Part shown: piece by piece, positions 12,648 to 26,893 of the stretch | Layout: each line of letters starts with the position of its first letter | Position numbering within the stretch: the stretch's first letter is position 1 | NCBI GenBank assembly: GCA_034670405.1 | Contig: JAXDDX010000007.1 | Coordinates: 5,062,501 to 5,126,500 of the forward strand | Direction: 5' to 3' | Origin: Hoplostethus atlanticus | Taxonomy: Eukaryota; Chordata; Actinopteri; Trachichthyiformes; Trachichthyidae | DNA: 64,000 nucleotides | Translations under genes and position numbers: made by a program | Notes under the pieces: generated by a model | Databases searched by the model: none | Told to the model about the DNA's origin: nothing | What the model saw: the letters and a program-made list of their open reading frames with translations, nothing else

Positions 12648-14632
12648 CATTTGAATGGATTCAAGCGAAAGATTCTGCATTGTAGCCTACATGTTTTTGG
12701 AGTCACTTACCATTACATGGTAGTCATTTACTTTGTGTACGGTGATAGGTCCATTATTTAGTGAGGGATCTCAGCACAAAAAATAACTCCTCTTGCCCTT
12801 CTCTCTGTTTAATTTTGTATGTATGTTTCTTCAGTACCAAACAAAAGCCCCATAACGTAGCCTGAGATTCTCCACTATATAACTATAATATCTCTGTGGT
12901 AGATGGCTATTTATGTGACAGATATACACAGTACAATGTGCTAAATAAATAAAAAATGTGCTAAGACTTGACATTTCTTCTCTGGATCATTTGGCCAGGA
13001 AGGCATGAGTGAGAGTGAAAAGTGACACCAAGAACTATGGCAGTAAGGAATGAAACATGGTGGGAGTCGTGGGACAAAAGGAAAGAGAAGATCATCATCA
13101 TCACTTCTTCACAAGATATTTTATCTGCTACTTTCTGCGCAGATTAACCAAAAAGCACTTCCAAATATCTTAAATGACACCAATGGGACTTCGACAAAGC
13201 ACCTACAGCCTGATTCATCAACAGAAGTTGTTTTGAAATATACAGTATACAGTGACTGAACACTGTTTATGACAGCCGGTGACACTGCTGAGTAGTTGAG
13301 GACCCGCTTCCTCCTCTGGCCTGAAAAATAACCATTAGTGTAATTAGCAATTGTTAGGTCCAACGTATCTTTCCTGCTGACTTGACCAACTGCTCTCCGG
13401 CCCTCCCCTGACTCGGTTTACCATACACATTTGGTTCAAAGTGACAGTGTTAAAAGACAGGAATCCCCTGACAGTATGCCACACACATTCCTGGACCAAT
13501 AGATACTACGTTACGCCGTAGTAAGCTCATTGTTGGTGCTAATTAAACCTCAAATATCAAGAAAGACAATTTTCATATGCCAATCCCGCTCAGTGTGAAT
13601 GAGGTGAAGTATTAATCCTGTATCCAACATACAATAAAGCAAAATAAACTGCTTTGTGAGTTTGGGGCTTATCATTGAAGGATTATATATAGATCTTAAA
13701 TCCACTTTAATTTTATGAGACATATAATATTTTTACATTTTGCATCTGCAGTGAAGTGCTGCCTAGTGTTTGGGTCTGATCCAGCTGCTATATCCAGCCT
13801 GTTTCCATGGGCTTCCGCTCTCCTTCAGGACAAGTGATAGCACCAGCCCATATCCATCCATCCATCCACCAGCGAGATTCTTTAATCCACCATGAAGCAG
13901 ATGAAATGTTGCACTGGGCCTGCGGTGCAGCACTGATGGTGAAAGCGGTTCTAAAATTTGTGCCCATACCCCTCAAACCTGACCACAGTCATGGGCACCC
14001 TGCGCCAAAGCACTAAGTGCAGCAGAACACAAACCTCTACTTCCTCACGCCCTCGGAACTGGATCCAAATGTCTTCGGTCTCAGTATCCTCTATTTATAC
14101 GCTGTGTATATTTACAACAAGCCGGATGATTGGCATACTAGTGCTAAGTGTGAGAGCAAAGAGAATGTGGGGGGCACTTTTTTTCTGGGCTATTCTAAGG
14201 GGACAAGGAGTTTATCAGGGTTGAGTAGGGTAGGAGTATGGCCTCTTTAGTGTCGAGGCCTCCTGCTTTACAAAGCTACTTTACTGAGTATGGTGTTTAC
14301 CTGAAAATGTAGCAACTTCATGTAACTCTATGGAAGTAGAGCCACCGTGGGCAGCTGTAGACTCCAAGCCTGCTATTCAAGACACTCCACAAAAGTGTGT
14401 CCATTCATTCACTCTGAGCTTGCAATATACACAATGTCAAGTGTTATTCTCCTCTCTACGTGCTGGAATCTCGACATATACTGAATGTACTGTACGTCAA
14501 GGCTATGAAATGAATGTATTTCTGGCCATGTGGTGAATATCTACTACTAACCAGTCCTGACAGGCATGCTCACTTGAGATCTGTAGAGATCTACCATGAT
14601 CAGCCAGAAACTGACTGATGTATTGTCCACAG

Positions 14633-14633
<1 letters not shown>

Positions 14634-14694
<61 letters not shown>

Positions 14695-14711
14695 ACACAC
14701 ACACACACACA
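14634..14711. repeat. Long (CA)n microsatellite
   Basis: About 39 CA units with one TA interruption near 14690. The poly-Val/Cys open frames read through it on the minus strand are artefacts. Confidence 0.97.
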
Positions 14712-16789
14712 CCACCCCCTGACAGGGATGCACATCTGCACAAAGCCGTCCATCAGCTTCATATGAATAATGCAGCAGGGTTGAGATGTTCAAGAGTGAT
14801 AAGCATTACGGACATGCTAAGAATGCAAAGAATGATCAACGGAAATGTTGCAACTGTGAAAGCACTCATGAGCTTCTAGCATTGTCATTACATTCTTGTT
14901 CTAGTACATGTCATATTCCCTGACCTATTTCTTAAATGGTTAGATTATCTATTGTATAGACACATCGAAGTTAAAGATTTCATGTCATATTTTCAAATGA
15001 ATGTGTCCAATCCTGGAAAGACAGTTCTGACACACATGTGTAGGCTATTATTTGTGTTGTTTGAACAAAAGAAAAAACATGTGTGACCACATGATACACC
15101 ATCTATGTTTAGTTATGGAGAGTATATTCTGTGTTATTTAAGGAAAACATGTTTCTTTAGATTATAGCATTTGTGTCATGAAAGAGCTTAAACAAAATGA
15201 TGGAGGAATGTGGCATAAAATGCAATTTTGAGGTTGAACTGGATCTTAATGTGGCCTCACCTTGACAGAAAGAACAACTGCAAAGTAAGCAAATCTTGTT
15301 CTCTCCCTGGGGGGCAGTTTGGGGATAGAGGGACAAGATCCACTTGGGCTTTGTTCTCCATCCATCATGAGGTCATTTCAGCCTCCTGTCATCATGAGCT
15401 GTTCCCTGGATGAGGAGCTGAGCCTGGGCAGCGGGGCCTGGCCTCGACCCAGCTTCTCTCTCTGTTTACCTCAGACCCTCATTAGGAGCATACCTCCAAT
15501 AGAAGGGGAAGCTTTCACTAAATTGGACACAGACAAGCTAATGAGTTAATGATTACTATACTGCAGCTTGAGAGAGAAGCATTTAGGAGTCATTTCCTTT
15601 TCAGCTACTCACCTATAGCTCTAGTTGTGTCATGGTCCAGAAATATCAGTATTTTCTCTTTCACCCCAAGAGATTCTCGATCCAACCACTGAAAATATTT
15701 TCTGTTTGTGTAAATGACCATTTGCCTTTTTAGCTCGTAGAGCATCATATTCTGCTTGCAGTAAAATAAGATGTCTCTTTCACCATGGGATGAAAGTGAG
15801 TGAAATCCAGGTTAGAGATTATAAAAAGCGCGGTGTGTTTCTTTCTATAGTTACACCCTGCAGTATGCGCCCCCCTTTCATTCCTGACTGGCCAAGTGAG
15901 GAGGGCAAGATTTATATAGGGGATGTAATAAAAAGTGTGATACAGAACACTTACGCATATGGCATCCCTACTATTCAGCCCACGCTAAGGGGTGTTTGTC
16001 ACAGGAGGGTTGCTAAGTGCCACACAGTGTTGTCCTAAGTGCATCATCATCTCCAATAAACAAAGAACCTTTTCTTTTCATTTTCATTATTGAAGGTATC
16101 AAATTTAAGCATTCACCCAAAGCTCATCATCATTGAATGGCACTCAGACAGTTTATATATTGTGCTTTGTCCCATAATGTTTTATTGACCCGTAACTACA
16201 GGACTGAAAATCAAACTTAAAAAGTCCTGCAACTGCAGCAGTGAGAAACTACGTGTGAAAATGTTTGTGCAATGCATACGGATCACTACATTGAGTCTCA
16301 TGCCCAACTCAAATGATGTTCCTTAAAAGGCTGCTAAGTATTTTTATCTTAACATGACCTTGTGCACCATACTGAGTGCACTTTCTCACATTCACACTGC
16401 ATCAAAAATATGGCTGCTCAATTTCTCCATGTTACTGCTGTTGTTGCTTTGTCACTATGACTGCAATAGCAGCCATCCTTATATATTCCCTATATACGTT
16501 TCACCCATCACAGTTAAAATAGATTTATTTTCATCATCTATCAGTCTCCTGTTGCCAACTGGTTCTGAAGTTACCTTCTTTCATTTGTCATTTGTCTTCT
16601 TTTCTTGGCCGGCTGGCCTATATGTCCTCCCCACCCTGTGTTTCAGTGTTAGGGCTTGCACCAGGGATACTGATAACCTTGATTTGTTACCTGTCGCTGG
16701 ACTTCACCTGACTGACTTGACTGAAAAGGAAATACTGGTCAATGCGAGGTCCCTGGACACCCTCCCCTTGATGTATTGTGAGGTCCTTT

Positions 16790-16954
16790 TTAGTTGTAAA
16801 CTTTTCCCAGCCACAGGAGCAAACCTTCCACTGTGTCTAGACTGGTAGCTTCCGTTGAACTGCTCTCCCTACTCATAGTCAAATCCATTTCCAAGTCTGA
16901 ATCATGTGAGTCATCTTCAGCCTCTCGGGATAATCTCCTCTTATACTTGCTCAT
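16790..16954 (-). other. Short minus-strand frame, possibly a retroelement ORF1 remnant
   Basis: On the minus strand an ATG at 16954 opens a 54-codon frame that starts MSKYKRRLSREAEDDSHDSD and continues with an acidic, Ser-rich stretch before a TAA at 16792-16790. A basic start followed by an acidic low-complexity segment is typical of N-termini of ORF1 proteins of fish non-LTR elements, and also of many unrelated nuclear proteins. No reverse transcriptase or endonuclease motif was found beside it. The assignment is a guess. Confidence 0.2.
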
Positions 16955-19144
16955 AGCTGCAAAACGGGTATACCCAAATGACTTAACTAGTCCTGGATGC
17001 TGCTGCCATGGGTTTCTAGCCCATGACAGCCCCGTTGGCGTCTATTCCCTCCTATCAGCTGTCTTACCAAGCTGTCACTAGTTGGCAGCTGCTACTGTTC
17101 ACAGTCACTAGATATGGCTTGTTGAAGGATTAATAAACAGGATATGATGTAACGATCCCTTGTGCCACACTCCAGGGAGAACATTTTCACAAGTCTAATT
17201 CATACATAAAGAATGATGCCCTACCTTACCGAGGCATTATCTTGGAAAAAAATATGTCTGTTTGTATCAATGTCTACATCATGTCTCTCATCAATTAAGC
17301 TGGACCCTGTCGCAACAAGGGAGGGGAATGCCGTCCCTGGACACTGCATGATTTTAAATCTGATATTTACTGACTGCCTCACTGCAATCAACATATATGG
17401 ACTTCATATGAACAATTTATAGAAAAGCAATAATCTCCCTGTAATGATAAAATGTATTATACATCTAAGTAATTGTATTGCATTCTTGTAAATGTATTCT
17501 TTTGTGGTGTAATTGTATTGTTTGAGCAGTGTTTGCAAAATATTCTGACCTGTGTTTTTTTCTGTGTGTGAGACCGGACAGTGTTCATACACCTGTCCAG
17601 CCAGCTGAAGCCAGGTGCTGGCCGCTCTGTGTGGGACCAAAGGGCACCCTGGTGCCGAGATGTCCCAGTGACATGACCTCAGTGGGACTCTGCCTCGTGA
17701 ACACAACATAAACCTCTGCAGGAGGTCATGTATGTGTTAGTATTTGCAGTGTTCCATTGCCAATGCAATTCTGCAACAATAAACTTTGGATTTTTACTTT
17801 TTTTTGGAAGGATCTTAAGTAACAATGAATTCATGTCCATGCTAATTCTTGCACAATTTAACCTTTTAAATTCTTAGATTCTTTTAAACCTCAAACAAAC
17901 AAGCAATGAGAGAGATGAGAGATGTAAGAGGTTGTGGTATACAGCCAGTCTATGATGTCCCATTAGGATTCGAGTATTGGGATGTCAGACCTGACCTTGG
18001 GATTCTGATGGGAGAATGATAAGAGATGGCATGGTTCATTAAGATTGGTCCCTGCTTAAAGACCCCTCTGTTCACATGAAGCACAGTGTGAAATTACCAC
18101 ACAGATCAGTGATGATATATCTAAACACGTAGCTGACTTCAAAGTGACTTTTAAACCACTAAGCAGATTACTTGGGAATTTATTTATCCATAGAGTAATA
18201 TTCTAGCATTTCTGTTGCTTTATTTATACAACTTCAATGCATAAGTAGTCTTCATTTGATATGAAACTGAAAATGTAATTCATGCTGCCAAAACTATATT
18301 GTTTGTTATAATATTTTTGCTAGAAATAAAGATCAAAGATGGTCTTGTTTATCCAGTTACCCAATAGAGGGCAGTAATGTCAGTGGTTCGTATGCACTTC
18401 AAAAATAGTCTAATGAAAAACTCATATTAACTTTGAAAGTCAAAGTCCAGTGCCTAATCACTTCTTAACTGCAGAGCAAATTCTAAATCAATTTAATAGT
18501 AAAAAGGAACTGCTGACATCATCAGTTTAAGCAGACTTACTCAGAAATAAGGTGTAGTCTCATGTGACATCCATGTGTGGCCAATAGGCAGCACTACTAA
18601 AATATATCTTATTACTTGTTAGTAGTGATATAAGAACCATTAAACGATTATTATCAATATTTAATATATTAGCAGATCAACAAAATTATTCCAGACAAAC
18701 AATAATAATAATAATAACAATGTATTTGTTTGATAGGATAGATCCTACTACATTACATTGAAATAGATAATTGCATTTGATGTTTTTCCCTGCAATTCAT
18801 GGATTTTACGTTTTTTTTGGGAGAGAAGGGTGGGGGTGGGCTGGGAGAGCACTTTCACAGGCTGTCCAATGGTCTTTCTTAAATTAGCCATGGGGGCAGG
18901 AGGCTCCCTCCTTGAGCTGACAGAAGGAGGAGTCTGCCCCTGTCACTATCTACTGTTTCATTATTACCTGCACAGCCCTACAGCTCTCACTACACTTGTG
19001 TCTGTGTGGCCACATTGAAACAGAGAGAGAGAGAAGAGAGAATCCAAGGCCCAAACTCTCACAGATTTTTTTTTCCTTTGGAGAGAGGAATCGGTCTATT
19101 TCTGCTGACTTCCAAAATAAGTTGCAAGGCAACTAGCAGTGGAT

Positions 19145-22100
19145 ATGGCTGGTTGTCTGCAAAGTTGCCGACTTTCTAAAACATGGGCACTTTTGAGATG
19201 CCTCTTAGTTATGTTTGCTCTAGGCTTCTGCTTTGCCTCAGTAGGTGCAGAGCCCTTTGACCCAGCTAACCTCTATCACCATAGGTCTGGACCTAATGAA
19301 GACAGTATCATCATCGCTAACAATGGAATCAGAGTACCTTTTGGGAGGTCTGTGTATTTGGACGCTGTAAATGACCTGGTAACAGAGGTGCAGCCTGGTG
19401 ACCGCTGTCACATCACAGTTCTGGACAATGACCCACTAGCCCAGAAACCTGGCGTGCTGAGCCCTAAGAAGTTCCCTTGTGCATTTGGAGCAGATGAAGT
19501 CAAATACACTCATCTTGGATCTCGTAGTCCCAGCAAGGACCGTGTGAAGCTGCAACTTCGTTATGACTCCCAGACGGACACGGTTATCATCCCTTTCATG
19601 GTGGAGGTGGAGGTGGTATTCCAACAGCTCGAGATCCTCACCAGGAATATGCCCCTAAATGTAGAAAAGCTCAGTGGCAACAGCAACCCTATTGACAAAA
19701 AGGGTCTGGAGTTTTCCTATGAGGAAGGTGTCACACAGTGCAAGATCACTACTCTGGTCGGCGCTGGAGGTCTCCCCAGGTATGGCACACTTTTGAATAA
19801 CTCCACCAATGGCCAAATGGTTGATTGTGATGAGTTTGTTAAACAAGGCATTCGCTACAAGCACAACGCTAAAACCAACTCGCCAAACAGAGACTATATT
19901 CCAATGATGGTAGAACTGCAGGATAATGAAGGCAACACCATAATGCAAGAGCATTTCCAGATGATGGTTAGAATCAAAGAGGGTGCAGAGAATACTGCTC
20001 CTAAGCCCAGCTTTGTAGCCATGATGATGATGGAGATTGATCAGTTTGTGATGACAGCTATTACAAGTGATATGCTGGCTGCTGAAGATGTTGAATCTGA
20101 TCCAGATGATTTAATTTTCAACATTACGTCACCCCTGGGACATCAGCAGGGCTATATCATCAGCACAGATGATCAGAACCTGCCCATCACATCCTTCTAT
20201 CAGAGAGACATCAAAGATCTTAAAATAGCCTACAAGCCCCCCTCAGAGGATTCAGCTGTAGAGAGGATTTTCCAGCTAGAGTTTGAAATTGTAGACACCG
20301 ACGGTGCTGTGTCTGATACTTTTGCTTTTATGATTGTGGTGAAGCCTATGAATACCCTGGCTCCTGTAGCAACCAAAAATACAGGACAGCTATTGTTTGA
20401 AGGGCAGTCGCGAGCCCTCTCCAGCTCACAGAATTTAGAGATCAGTGATGAGGATAACCTGGAAGATGTGAGAATTACTGTTATTGATGGCTTGAAACAT
20501 GGTGAATTGACTATGCTTGGCACTCGTAGGAAATTCTTCACACCTGCTGATCTAGATGCTGGTATTGTGGTTTACCAGCATGATGGCAGTGACACCTACA
20601 GTGACAACATTATTTTCAGAATGACTGATGGCAGTAATGATGTAGAGTTTTTGTTCCCCATTACTATTGCTCCAACTGATGATGAGCCCCCTATTATCAA
20701 TGCTAACACTGGCTTGGTGCTGTTCAAGAATGAAGTAATGCAGATCTCTCCCTTCATTCTGAGTGCCACAGATATTGATTCAGAAGACTCTACCATTAAG
20801 TTTATCCTAGAAGCCCCTTACTCTACTGTGGGGGAACTACTTCTCAGGCAAGTGGAGCCTCCCTCAGACCCCTCTCTCTGGAAGTTCAGTGAGACAGATG
20901 AGATGTTTGAGCAGGTGGTTACTGAATGGTTTCAGCAAGATATTCTTGATGGAAAGTTGTTCTATCGTCACATCGGACTGCACAGCACCACAACTGTAAT
21001 TGACCAGTTTGTGTTCCGAGTCCAAGATGATAATGACCCTCCTAATCAATCAGGCGAACATATATTCAACATCAAGATCCACTCTGTTGATGACCTCCCC
21101 CCAGAGCTTAATGCAGGCACCACCCTTCACATGACAGTCCAAGAGTATGAGCTGACACACTTCAAGAAGAAATTTTTGTGTTACATGGATCTAGATTCAG
21201 ATGACAGGGACCTGAAGTACACCATTATCAAGTCCCCAACTGACACAGATGAGAACAACCCATTGCCCCTCGGTGAAATTGTTCTGACTGACAGCCCTAA
21301 CACTGCAATCATTGAGTTCACGCAGGCCCAGGTCAATCACCACAAAGTGGCTTACAAGCCTCCAGACCAGGAACTGGGCATCACTCCAAAAGTTGTGCAG
21401 TTCACATTCGTTGTTGAAGACACTGCTGGTAACTCAGCAGATGGACTATTCACCATTTTCTTACAGCCGGTTGACAACAAACCTCCAGTTATCACCAACA
21501 CTGGATTCACTGTTCTGGAAAGTAGTACATATATCATCAATAAGAAAGAGCTGTATACCACAGACCAGGATACAGATGATGAAAATATCATATTCACTGT
21601 GACCCAGATTCCCCGCTATGGGCAGCTGCAGTATTTGGGGATTGACATGTCAAATGGTGAGACATTCGTGCTAGAAGATATAACAAATGCTCGCCTAACC
21701 TATATCCATAACGGAGAGGAATCCCTCAGTGATGTCATCAAGCTTGATGTCAGTGATGGTTTCCATGAGGTACCCATCATCATTAAGATCGCCATTGAGC
21801 CTGTTGATGATGAGACCCCTACTATTATGCTCCCAGCTGGTCTGCTTGGATTTTCCATTGATGTACTAGAGAATGGAGCAACAGAAATTACAAGCAATGT
21901 CATTCAGAGCCGCGATGAAGACACAGATGACCTCATGCTTACTTTCATTGTGGAAGAGCCTCCCAGGTTGGGTGAGATTCTGGTCAATGGCGCCCCCACT
22001 GAGAGATTCACCCAGCAGGACATCATCAATGGGGTCGTGGTGTATGCTCACACATCTGGTGAAATTGGACCAGTTAAGGAACATGATTCCTTCAACCTTA

Positions 22101-24173
22101 CTGTGTCTGATATGTCAGATGAATGGGTCGTTGGGGGCAACAAGGTCCAAGGTGTGAGAGTTCATGTCACCATACTCCCTGTTGACAGTATTTCACCTAT
22201 TGTCAGTGTTGGAGAGCAGTTTGTAGTAGTGGAAGGGGAGAAGAATGTGATTACTCTGGAGCACATCCAGGCAGAGGACATTGACACAGACAATGATGAT
22301 ATCCTATGCACCATCATCGTCCAACCAACATCTGGCTATGTGGAGAATATCTCCCCAGCCCCAGGCTCTGAAAAGTCTAGGTCAGGCACAGCTATCACTG
22401 CCTTTAGCATCAAAGATGTTGGCCTTGGTCATATCTACTATGTCCAAAGCATCCACAAAGGGGTTGAACCTGTGGAAGACCGGTTCACTTTTCGCTGCTC
22501 AGATGGTATTAACTTCTCTGAACGTCACTTCTTCCCCATAGTTATCATCCCAGCCAATGATGAGAAGCCTGAGATTTTCATCCGTGAGTTTGTGGTAATG
22601 GAGGGCATGAGTCTGGTCATTGACACACCAATCCTAAATGCAGCTGATATTGATATCCCTGGGGATGAGCTGTTCTTTGAGATTATCAAAAACCCCAAGC
22701 ATGGTACAATAGTTCAGCAGCTCAGCACTGGCACCATCCTTGTGGACAAGTTCAACTTGGAACAGATTAAGGAGGCATCTAACATTGTCTATGAACATGA
22801 TGACTCAGAGACCAAAGAGGACAGCTTTAAAATCAGGCTCTCAGATGGAAAACACACTGTGGAGAAAAAAGTTCTTATCATGGTTATTCCTGTTGATGAT
22901 GAAACACCAAGAATGGCTATAAATGATGGGCTTGAAGTTGAAATTGGAGAGACCAAAGTAATCAGCAACAAAGTTTTGAAGGCCACAGACCTTGACTCTG
23001 AAGACAAAGAGCTAACATATGTTGTGCGTTATGGCCCGAGCCAAGGCTATCTTCAGCGTATTAGCAAGTTTGGTGACGTTATGGGCAACATCACTCTTGG
23101 GATGAACTTCACACAGAATGAAATTGACAAACAGCTCATCCAGTATGTGCACACAGGCCAAGAGGGAATTCGTGACCTGCTGAAGTTTGACGTCACAGAT
23201 GGCATCAATCCCCTTATCGACCGTTACTTTTACATCAATATTGGAAGTATTGACATGGTCTTTCCAGATGTTATTAACAAAGGTGTAACTCTCAAGGAAG
23301 GAGGCAAAGTAAGTCTTACCACTGACCTACTCAGCACCACTGATATCAACAGCCCTGATGAATACCTCAGCTTTAGTATCACGCGAGCCCCCAGCAGAGG
23401 CCATCTAGAGAACACTGACTACCCAGGTGTTCCCATCTCCACCTTCACCCAACTGCAGCTTGCTGGCAACAAAATCTACTATATCCACACCTCTGATGAT
23501 GAGATGAAGATGGACAGCTTTGAATTTGAGGTCACAGATGGTTACAACCCCGTCTTCCGTACCTTCAGAGTGTCCATCACTGATGTAGATAATAAGAAAC
23601 CTGTCTTGACCATACACAAACTGGTTGTGGGAGAGGGAGAAACCAGGCTTATCACACCATTTGAGTTGACAGTTGAGGATCGAGACACCCCAGACAGCCT
23701 GCTGCGCTTCATAGTCACCCAGGTTCCAGTGCACGGACAGCTGCTTTTCAACAAGACCCAATCAATCACTACCTTTACCAAGAAAGACCTGAATGAGAAC
23801 CTTATCACATATAAGCACGATGGCACTGAGACCAATGAAGACAGCTTCTCCTTCACTGTCACGGACGGCACACATACTGACTTTTACGTCTTTCCTGATA
23901 CTGTGTATGAGACACGCAAGCCCCAGATGATGACCATTCACATCAACACAGTGGACAATGGTGTCCCACAGATTGTGGTCAATAAGGCTGCTCCCTCACT
24001 TCGGGTCCTGAACACAGGCCACCTGGGTTTCCTGATCACCAGTAAGGCCCTTAGCTCCGTGGACCGCGACAGTGCCCGGAAGGTCCTGAGATACACCGTG
24101 TCCCAGGCTCCTCTGCATGGCTTCATTATGAACACTGCCTTGGGCAATGACAGCATCAAGACCTTCACACAAG
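19145..24173 (+). CDS. frem3: frem3 exon 1: signal peptide, N-terminal region and nearly all 12 CSPG repeats
   Basis: One giant exon encodes residues 1-1676. The hydrophobic core at residues about 16-33 ends near ASVGAEP, a normal signal-peptidase context. CSPG repeat starts are visible as a Pro-led linker followed by an acidic, Ca-binding-like D-x-D/E pattern. Examples are [80 protein letters not shown] and [11 protein letters not shown] count twelve. Most units also have an xPVDD/E linker and a YxHD/G-type strand. The last repeat ends in exon 2. The donor is CAAG/GTAACG at 24173/24174, in phase 1. The open frame running on to 24265 is intron read-through. Related FREM genes also pack the CSPG block into one first exon. 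Confidence 0.95.
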
Positions 24174-26840
24174 GTAACGTCATACTATTAAATCCATTAA
24201 GTGAAATAGGATTTTTAAAAGTCTTTTTAAAAGTTTACTATCATCTAATACGATATATCTTATGAAAGATTTTAATGATAATTATTAAAGGCAATGTCTT
24301 CATAAGTAGGATGCATAGCGTCATAGATACTAAATGCATGTGGAGGAATAATGACTTGTGGCTGTGTATACTTAATAATGTAATCTATATAAAGCATAAA
24401 ATAAGATGGTATACCAGTATAATAGCAACAACAACCAAAGCAATACTACTACTACTACTTATTAGCACTACTACTAATAATAATAGTAATTAATAACAAT
24501 AGATTGAATTTTAGGACAATGATTTTGCAAACTTGCTTGCTAAAATACACGTCTTTAATCTTTCATCATTTAAATGGAAGCCTGAGGGCTGTAACTAAAG
24601 CATTGTAAAAAGTGGGCTTATCCTCTCAATTACCATAGCAATTGTAGAGGTTTTTCACCATACATTCTATCTCCCTGTGTTCCTCATACCATCAGCTGAT
24701 ATTGACGACATGAAGATCAGTTACACGTTGTTGGATGGGAGCAACGCCACGAGTGATATCTTCTACTTCACTGTTGAAGACAAGGGTAGGAATCGTTTAA
24801 TATTTCATTGCATGTACTCATTGACACTGTAGAGGGCCTATTACTGAGGCATCATTCCTTATACTTTATCTGTCCTTTAAGGGCTCCTTAAAATTAAAAC
24901 TGTCAATCTCCCAAGTGTTTGCATCACAAAGACTTAAGGCAGTTGGCCATGACTGACAGCCAGTATCGAGCCCCCATCTCTTTTTCGCCCCACTGGAAAG
25001 GATAGCAGATTTAAGGGACAGGGGTCAAAGGGGACTTGGGCCAAACACTGAGTATGGGTGTGTAAAAGGGAAAGAGGTGGAACTACCAGACGATGAATAA
25101 AGCTCTAAACTGTATTGTTAATGAACAATAGGGTCCTTTCCCTCAGGGTACTTTCAAAAGTCCCGTTTCTTCATGTGTTTGAAGTGACACAATGAAACCA
25201 AACGTGTAAAGGTCTTAGAACCTTTCAATTCAGTACCATTCACTTTTATGCTTTTGTGTTGGAATCGCACACAAACAATAATAGCATGAGGTGAATTTCA
25301 TTGTTTGTCTGCAACTTTGTAAATTGTGTACAAGCAGTATACCTAGAATTCAAAGACTTTGAATTCTAGGTATACTAGGTATACTTATTTATTTATTACT
25401 TTGTGTTAGTGAAAAGCAAATGTATTTTGTGAGTGTTATCATTGTAAGAATACTAGGAATATCTACACAATCCACTGGGTGATATTTGAGGAAGGGAATC
25501 AAACTAAGTAGTTCTATTTTTTCGTCTCTATTTTCTGTTTTACACGTCATCAGCATCCAATAGGGTCCATTCCTTTCCTTCTCTAGGGGCGCTCTACTCA
25601 CAAGCTTTGGATTTCAGTAGCTGTGTGTATTTATATTCCTTGGAAATTTACTTTTGGTCAGATGTCACATGAGCCTCACTTCTTAAATGTCATAAATATC
25701 CACAGGTTACATTTCTAACATGACAATCTTGTGGTCTTCTCAGCATAAAATATCTGTATGCACGTGCCTGTCCGGTAGTATTGTTAGTTAGTGTATCGTG
25801 AGGCATTCGCTGATATGAATCAGAGGCATAGTACATAAACGACAGTTTATACTGCGTGAATGCTGCAATTTGATTTGTTTTGATTTGTTTTGTGGCTTGT
25901 CATCTCTAACTCCACTTTATAAGGACTTGAACGGCATTACAAATATAGCAAATGCAAAGCAACAAAGTGGAACAGGTGGGACGCACTTTGCTATTTTAAC
26001 ATCAGCTGTAAAATGCAAAACAGATTCTGAGGTTTGGAAATGCAATCGATGCAGCGGGGAAAGTTTAGTCTATAATTATGCTGGATTGACGACCAGGTCA
26101 GTGGCCATACCGTCATCAAGGCCACTGGGAAAGGAGGGTTAGGAGGATGTGGTGTTTTAGCAAATTGCTGTCCTTTTTTTCATCAAAGTGAAGCCCTCCC
26201 TGTTAATCATCACATTAGCCTTGGCTTGAGAAGGGGCTATTTTCAAATATATCTCAGATATGTTCCACCTATTCATTTGACTAAAGCAAATAAATCTTTT
26301 GCTACAATGTCAGATGGTCTTTGTGTCTATAAACGGGGGTCTAACCACAGGAAGGGAACATAAGGGCTTCAGTTAGCTCACCAGTCACTTCTGTTTGCTG
26401 TCCCACTTTGTTTAAGCTTCCTGCCAACTCAGCTGAGCCAGGTGCAGCCTGGGACAAGCGTTTCTTGTTTCTGTCTGTCCACGGTTCACATGCAGAGGCC
26501 ACAGATCAGGCTGCCTTCGGCTCACACCACAACACACCACAACATACATACAATTAACAGCACACATAAAAAACACGTCAAGTCAAGTTTATTTATATAG
26601 TCCTTTATCACAAACAAGTCTCAAAGGACTTTATAGGCTTAACTAATCAGGCTGACAGACAGTCAGATTTATGACACCGTCACTTATCAATTATCAATTA
26701 TCAATCAATTATGACAAATAAGATGTTTTCAGAATACGATCAGAAGAGAAGCACCTAAAAACAGAGTAATAGGTAGAAGACGACTGAAAGGATTTAACAG
26801 AGAGGAAGAAGTAGCAAGCCTAAGGCTCATGCTCTCTCTG

Positions 26841-26893
<53 letters not shown>

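Larger units (their letters stand above)
12050..18800. other. Gene-poor intergenic DNA upstream of frem3
   Basis: No coding exon is supported. The stretch contains microsatellites, a short minus-strand frame of possible retroelement origin (16790-16954), and AT-rich sequence. The longest open frame, 164 codons at 16354-16848 on the + strand, has no family resemblance and no coding-like codon pattern. Promoter or enhancer elements of frem3 would be expected here. No TATA box at a sensible distance from the frem3 start codon stands out. Confidence 0.55.

Noticed and set aside
14503-14793. Poly-Val/Cys open frames on the minus strand
   Set aside because: They are created by the (CA)n microsatellite at 14634-14711.
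16354-16848. 164-codon open frame on the + strand
   Set aside because: No domain, no family resemblance, Leu/Ser/Phe-rich composition typical of chance frames in T-rich DNA, and no splice or promoter context.
19139-19144. GTG at 19139 as the frem3 start
   Set aside because: An ATG two codons later gives a normal start followed by a signal peptide. GTG starts are not expected in vertebrate nuclear genes.
24174-24265. C-terminal extension of frem3 exon 1 ([14 protein letters not shown] and onward)
   Set aside because: Intron read-through. The donor at 24173/24174 and exon 2 at 24696 restore the CSPG sequence and the frame.
25336-25376. Palindrome as a microRNA precursor
   Set aside because: The loop would be a single nucleotide, and perfect pairing over the full length is unlike an animal pre-miRNA.
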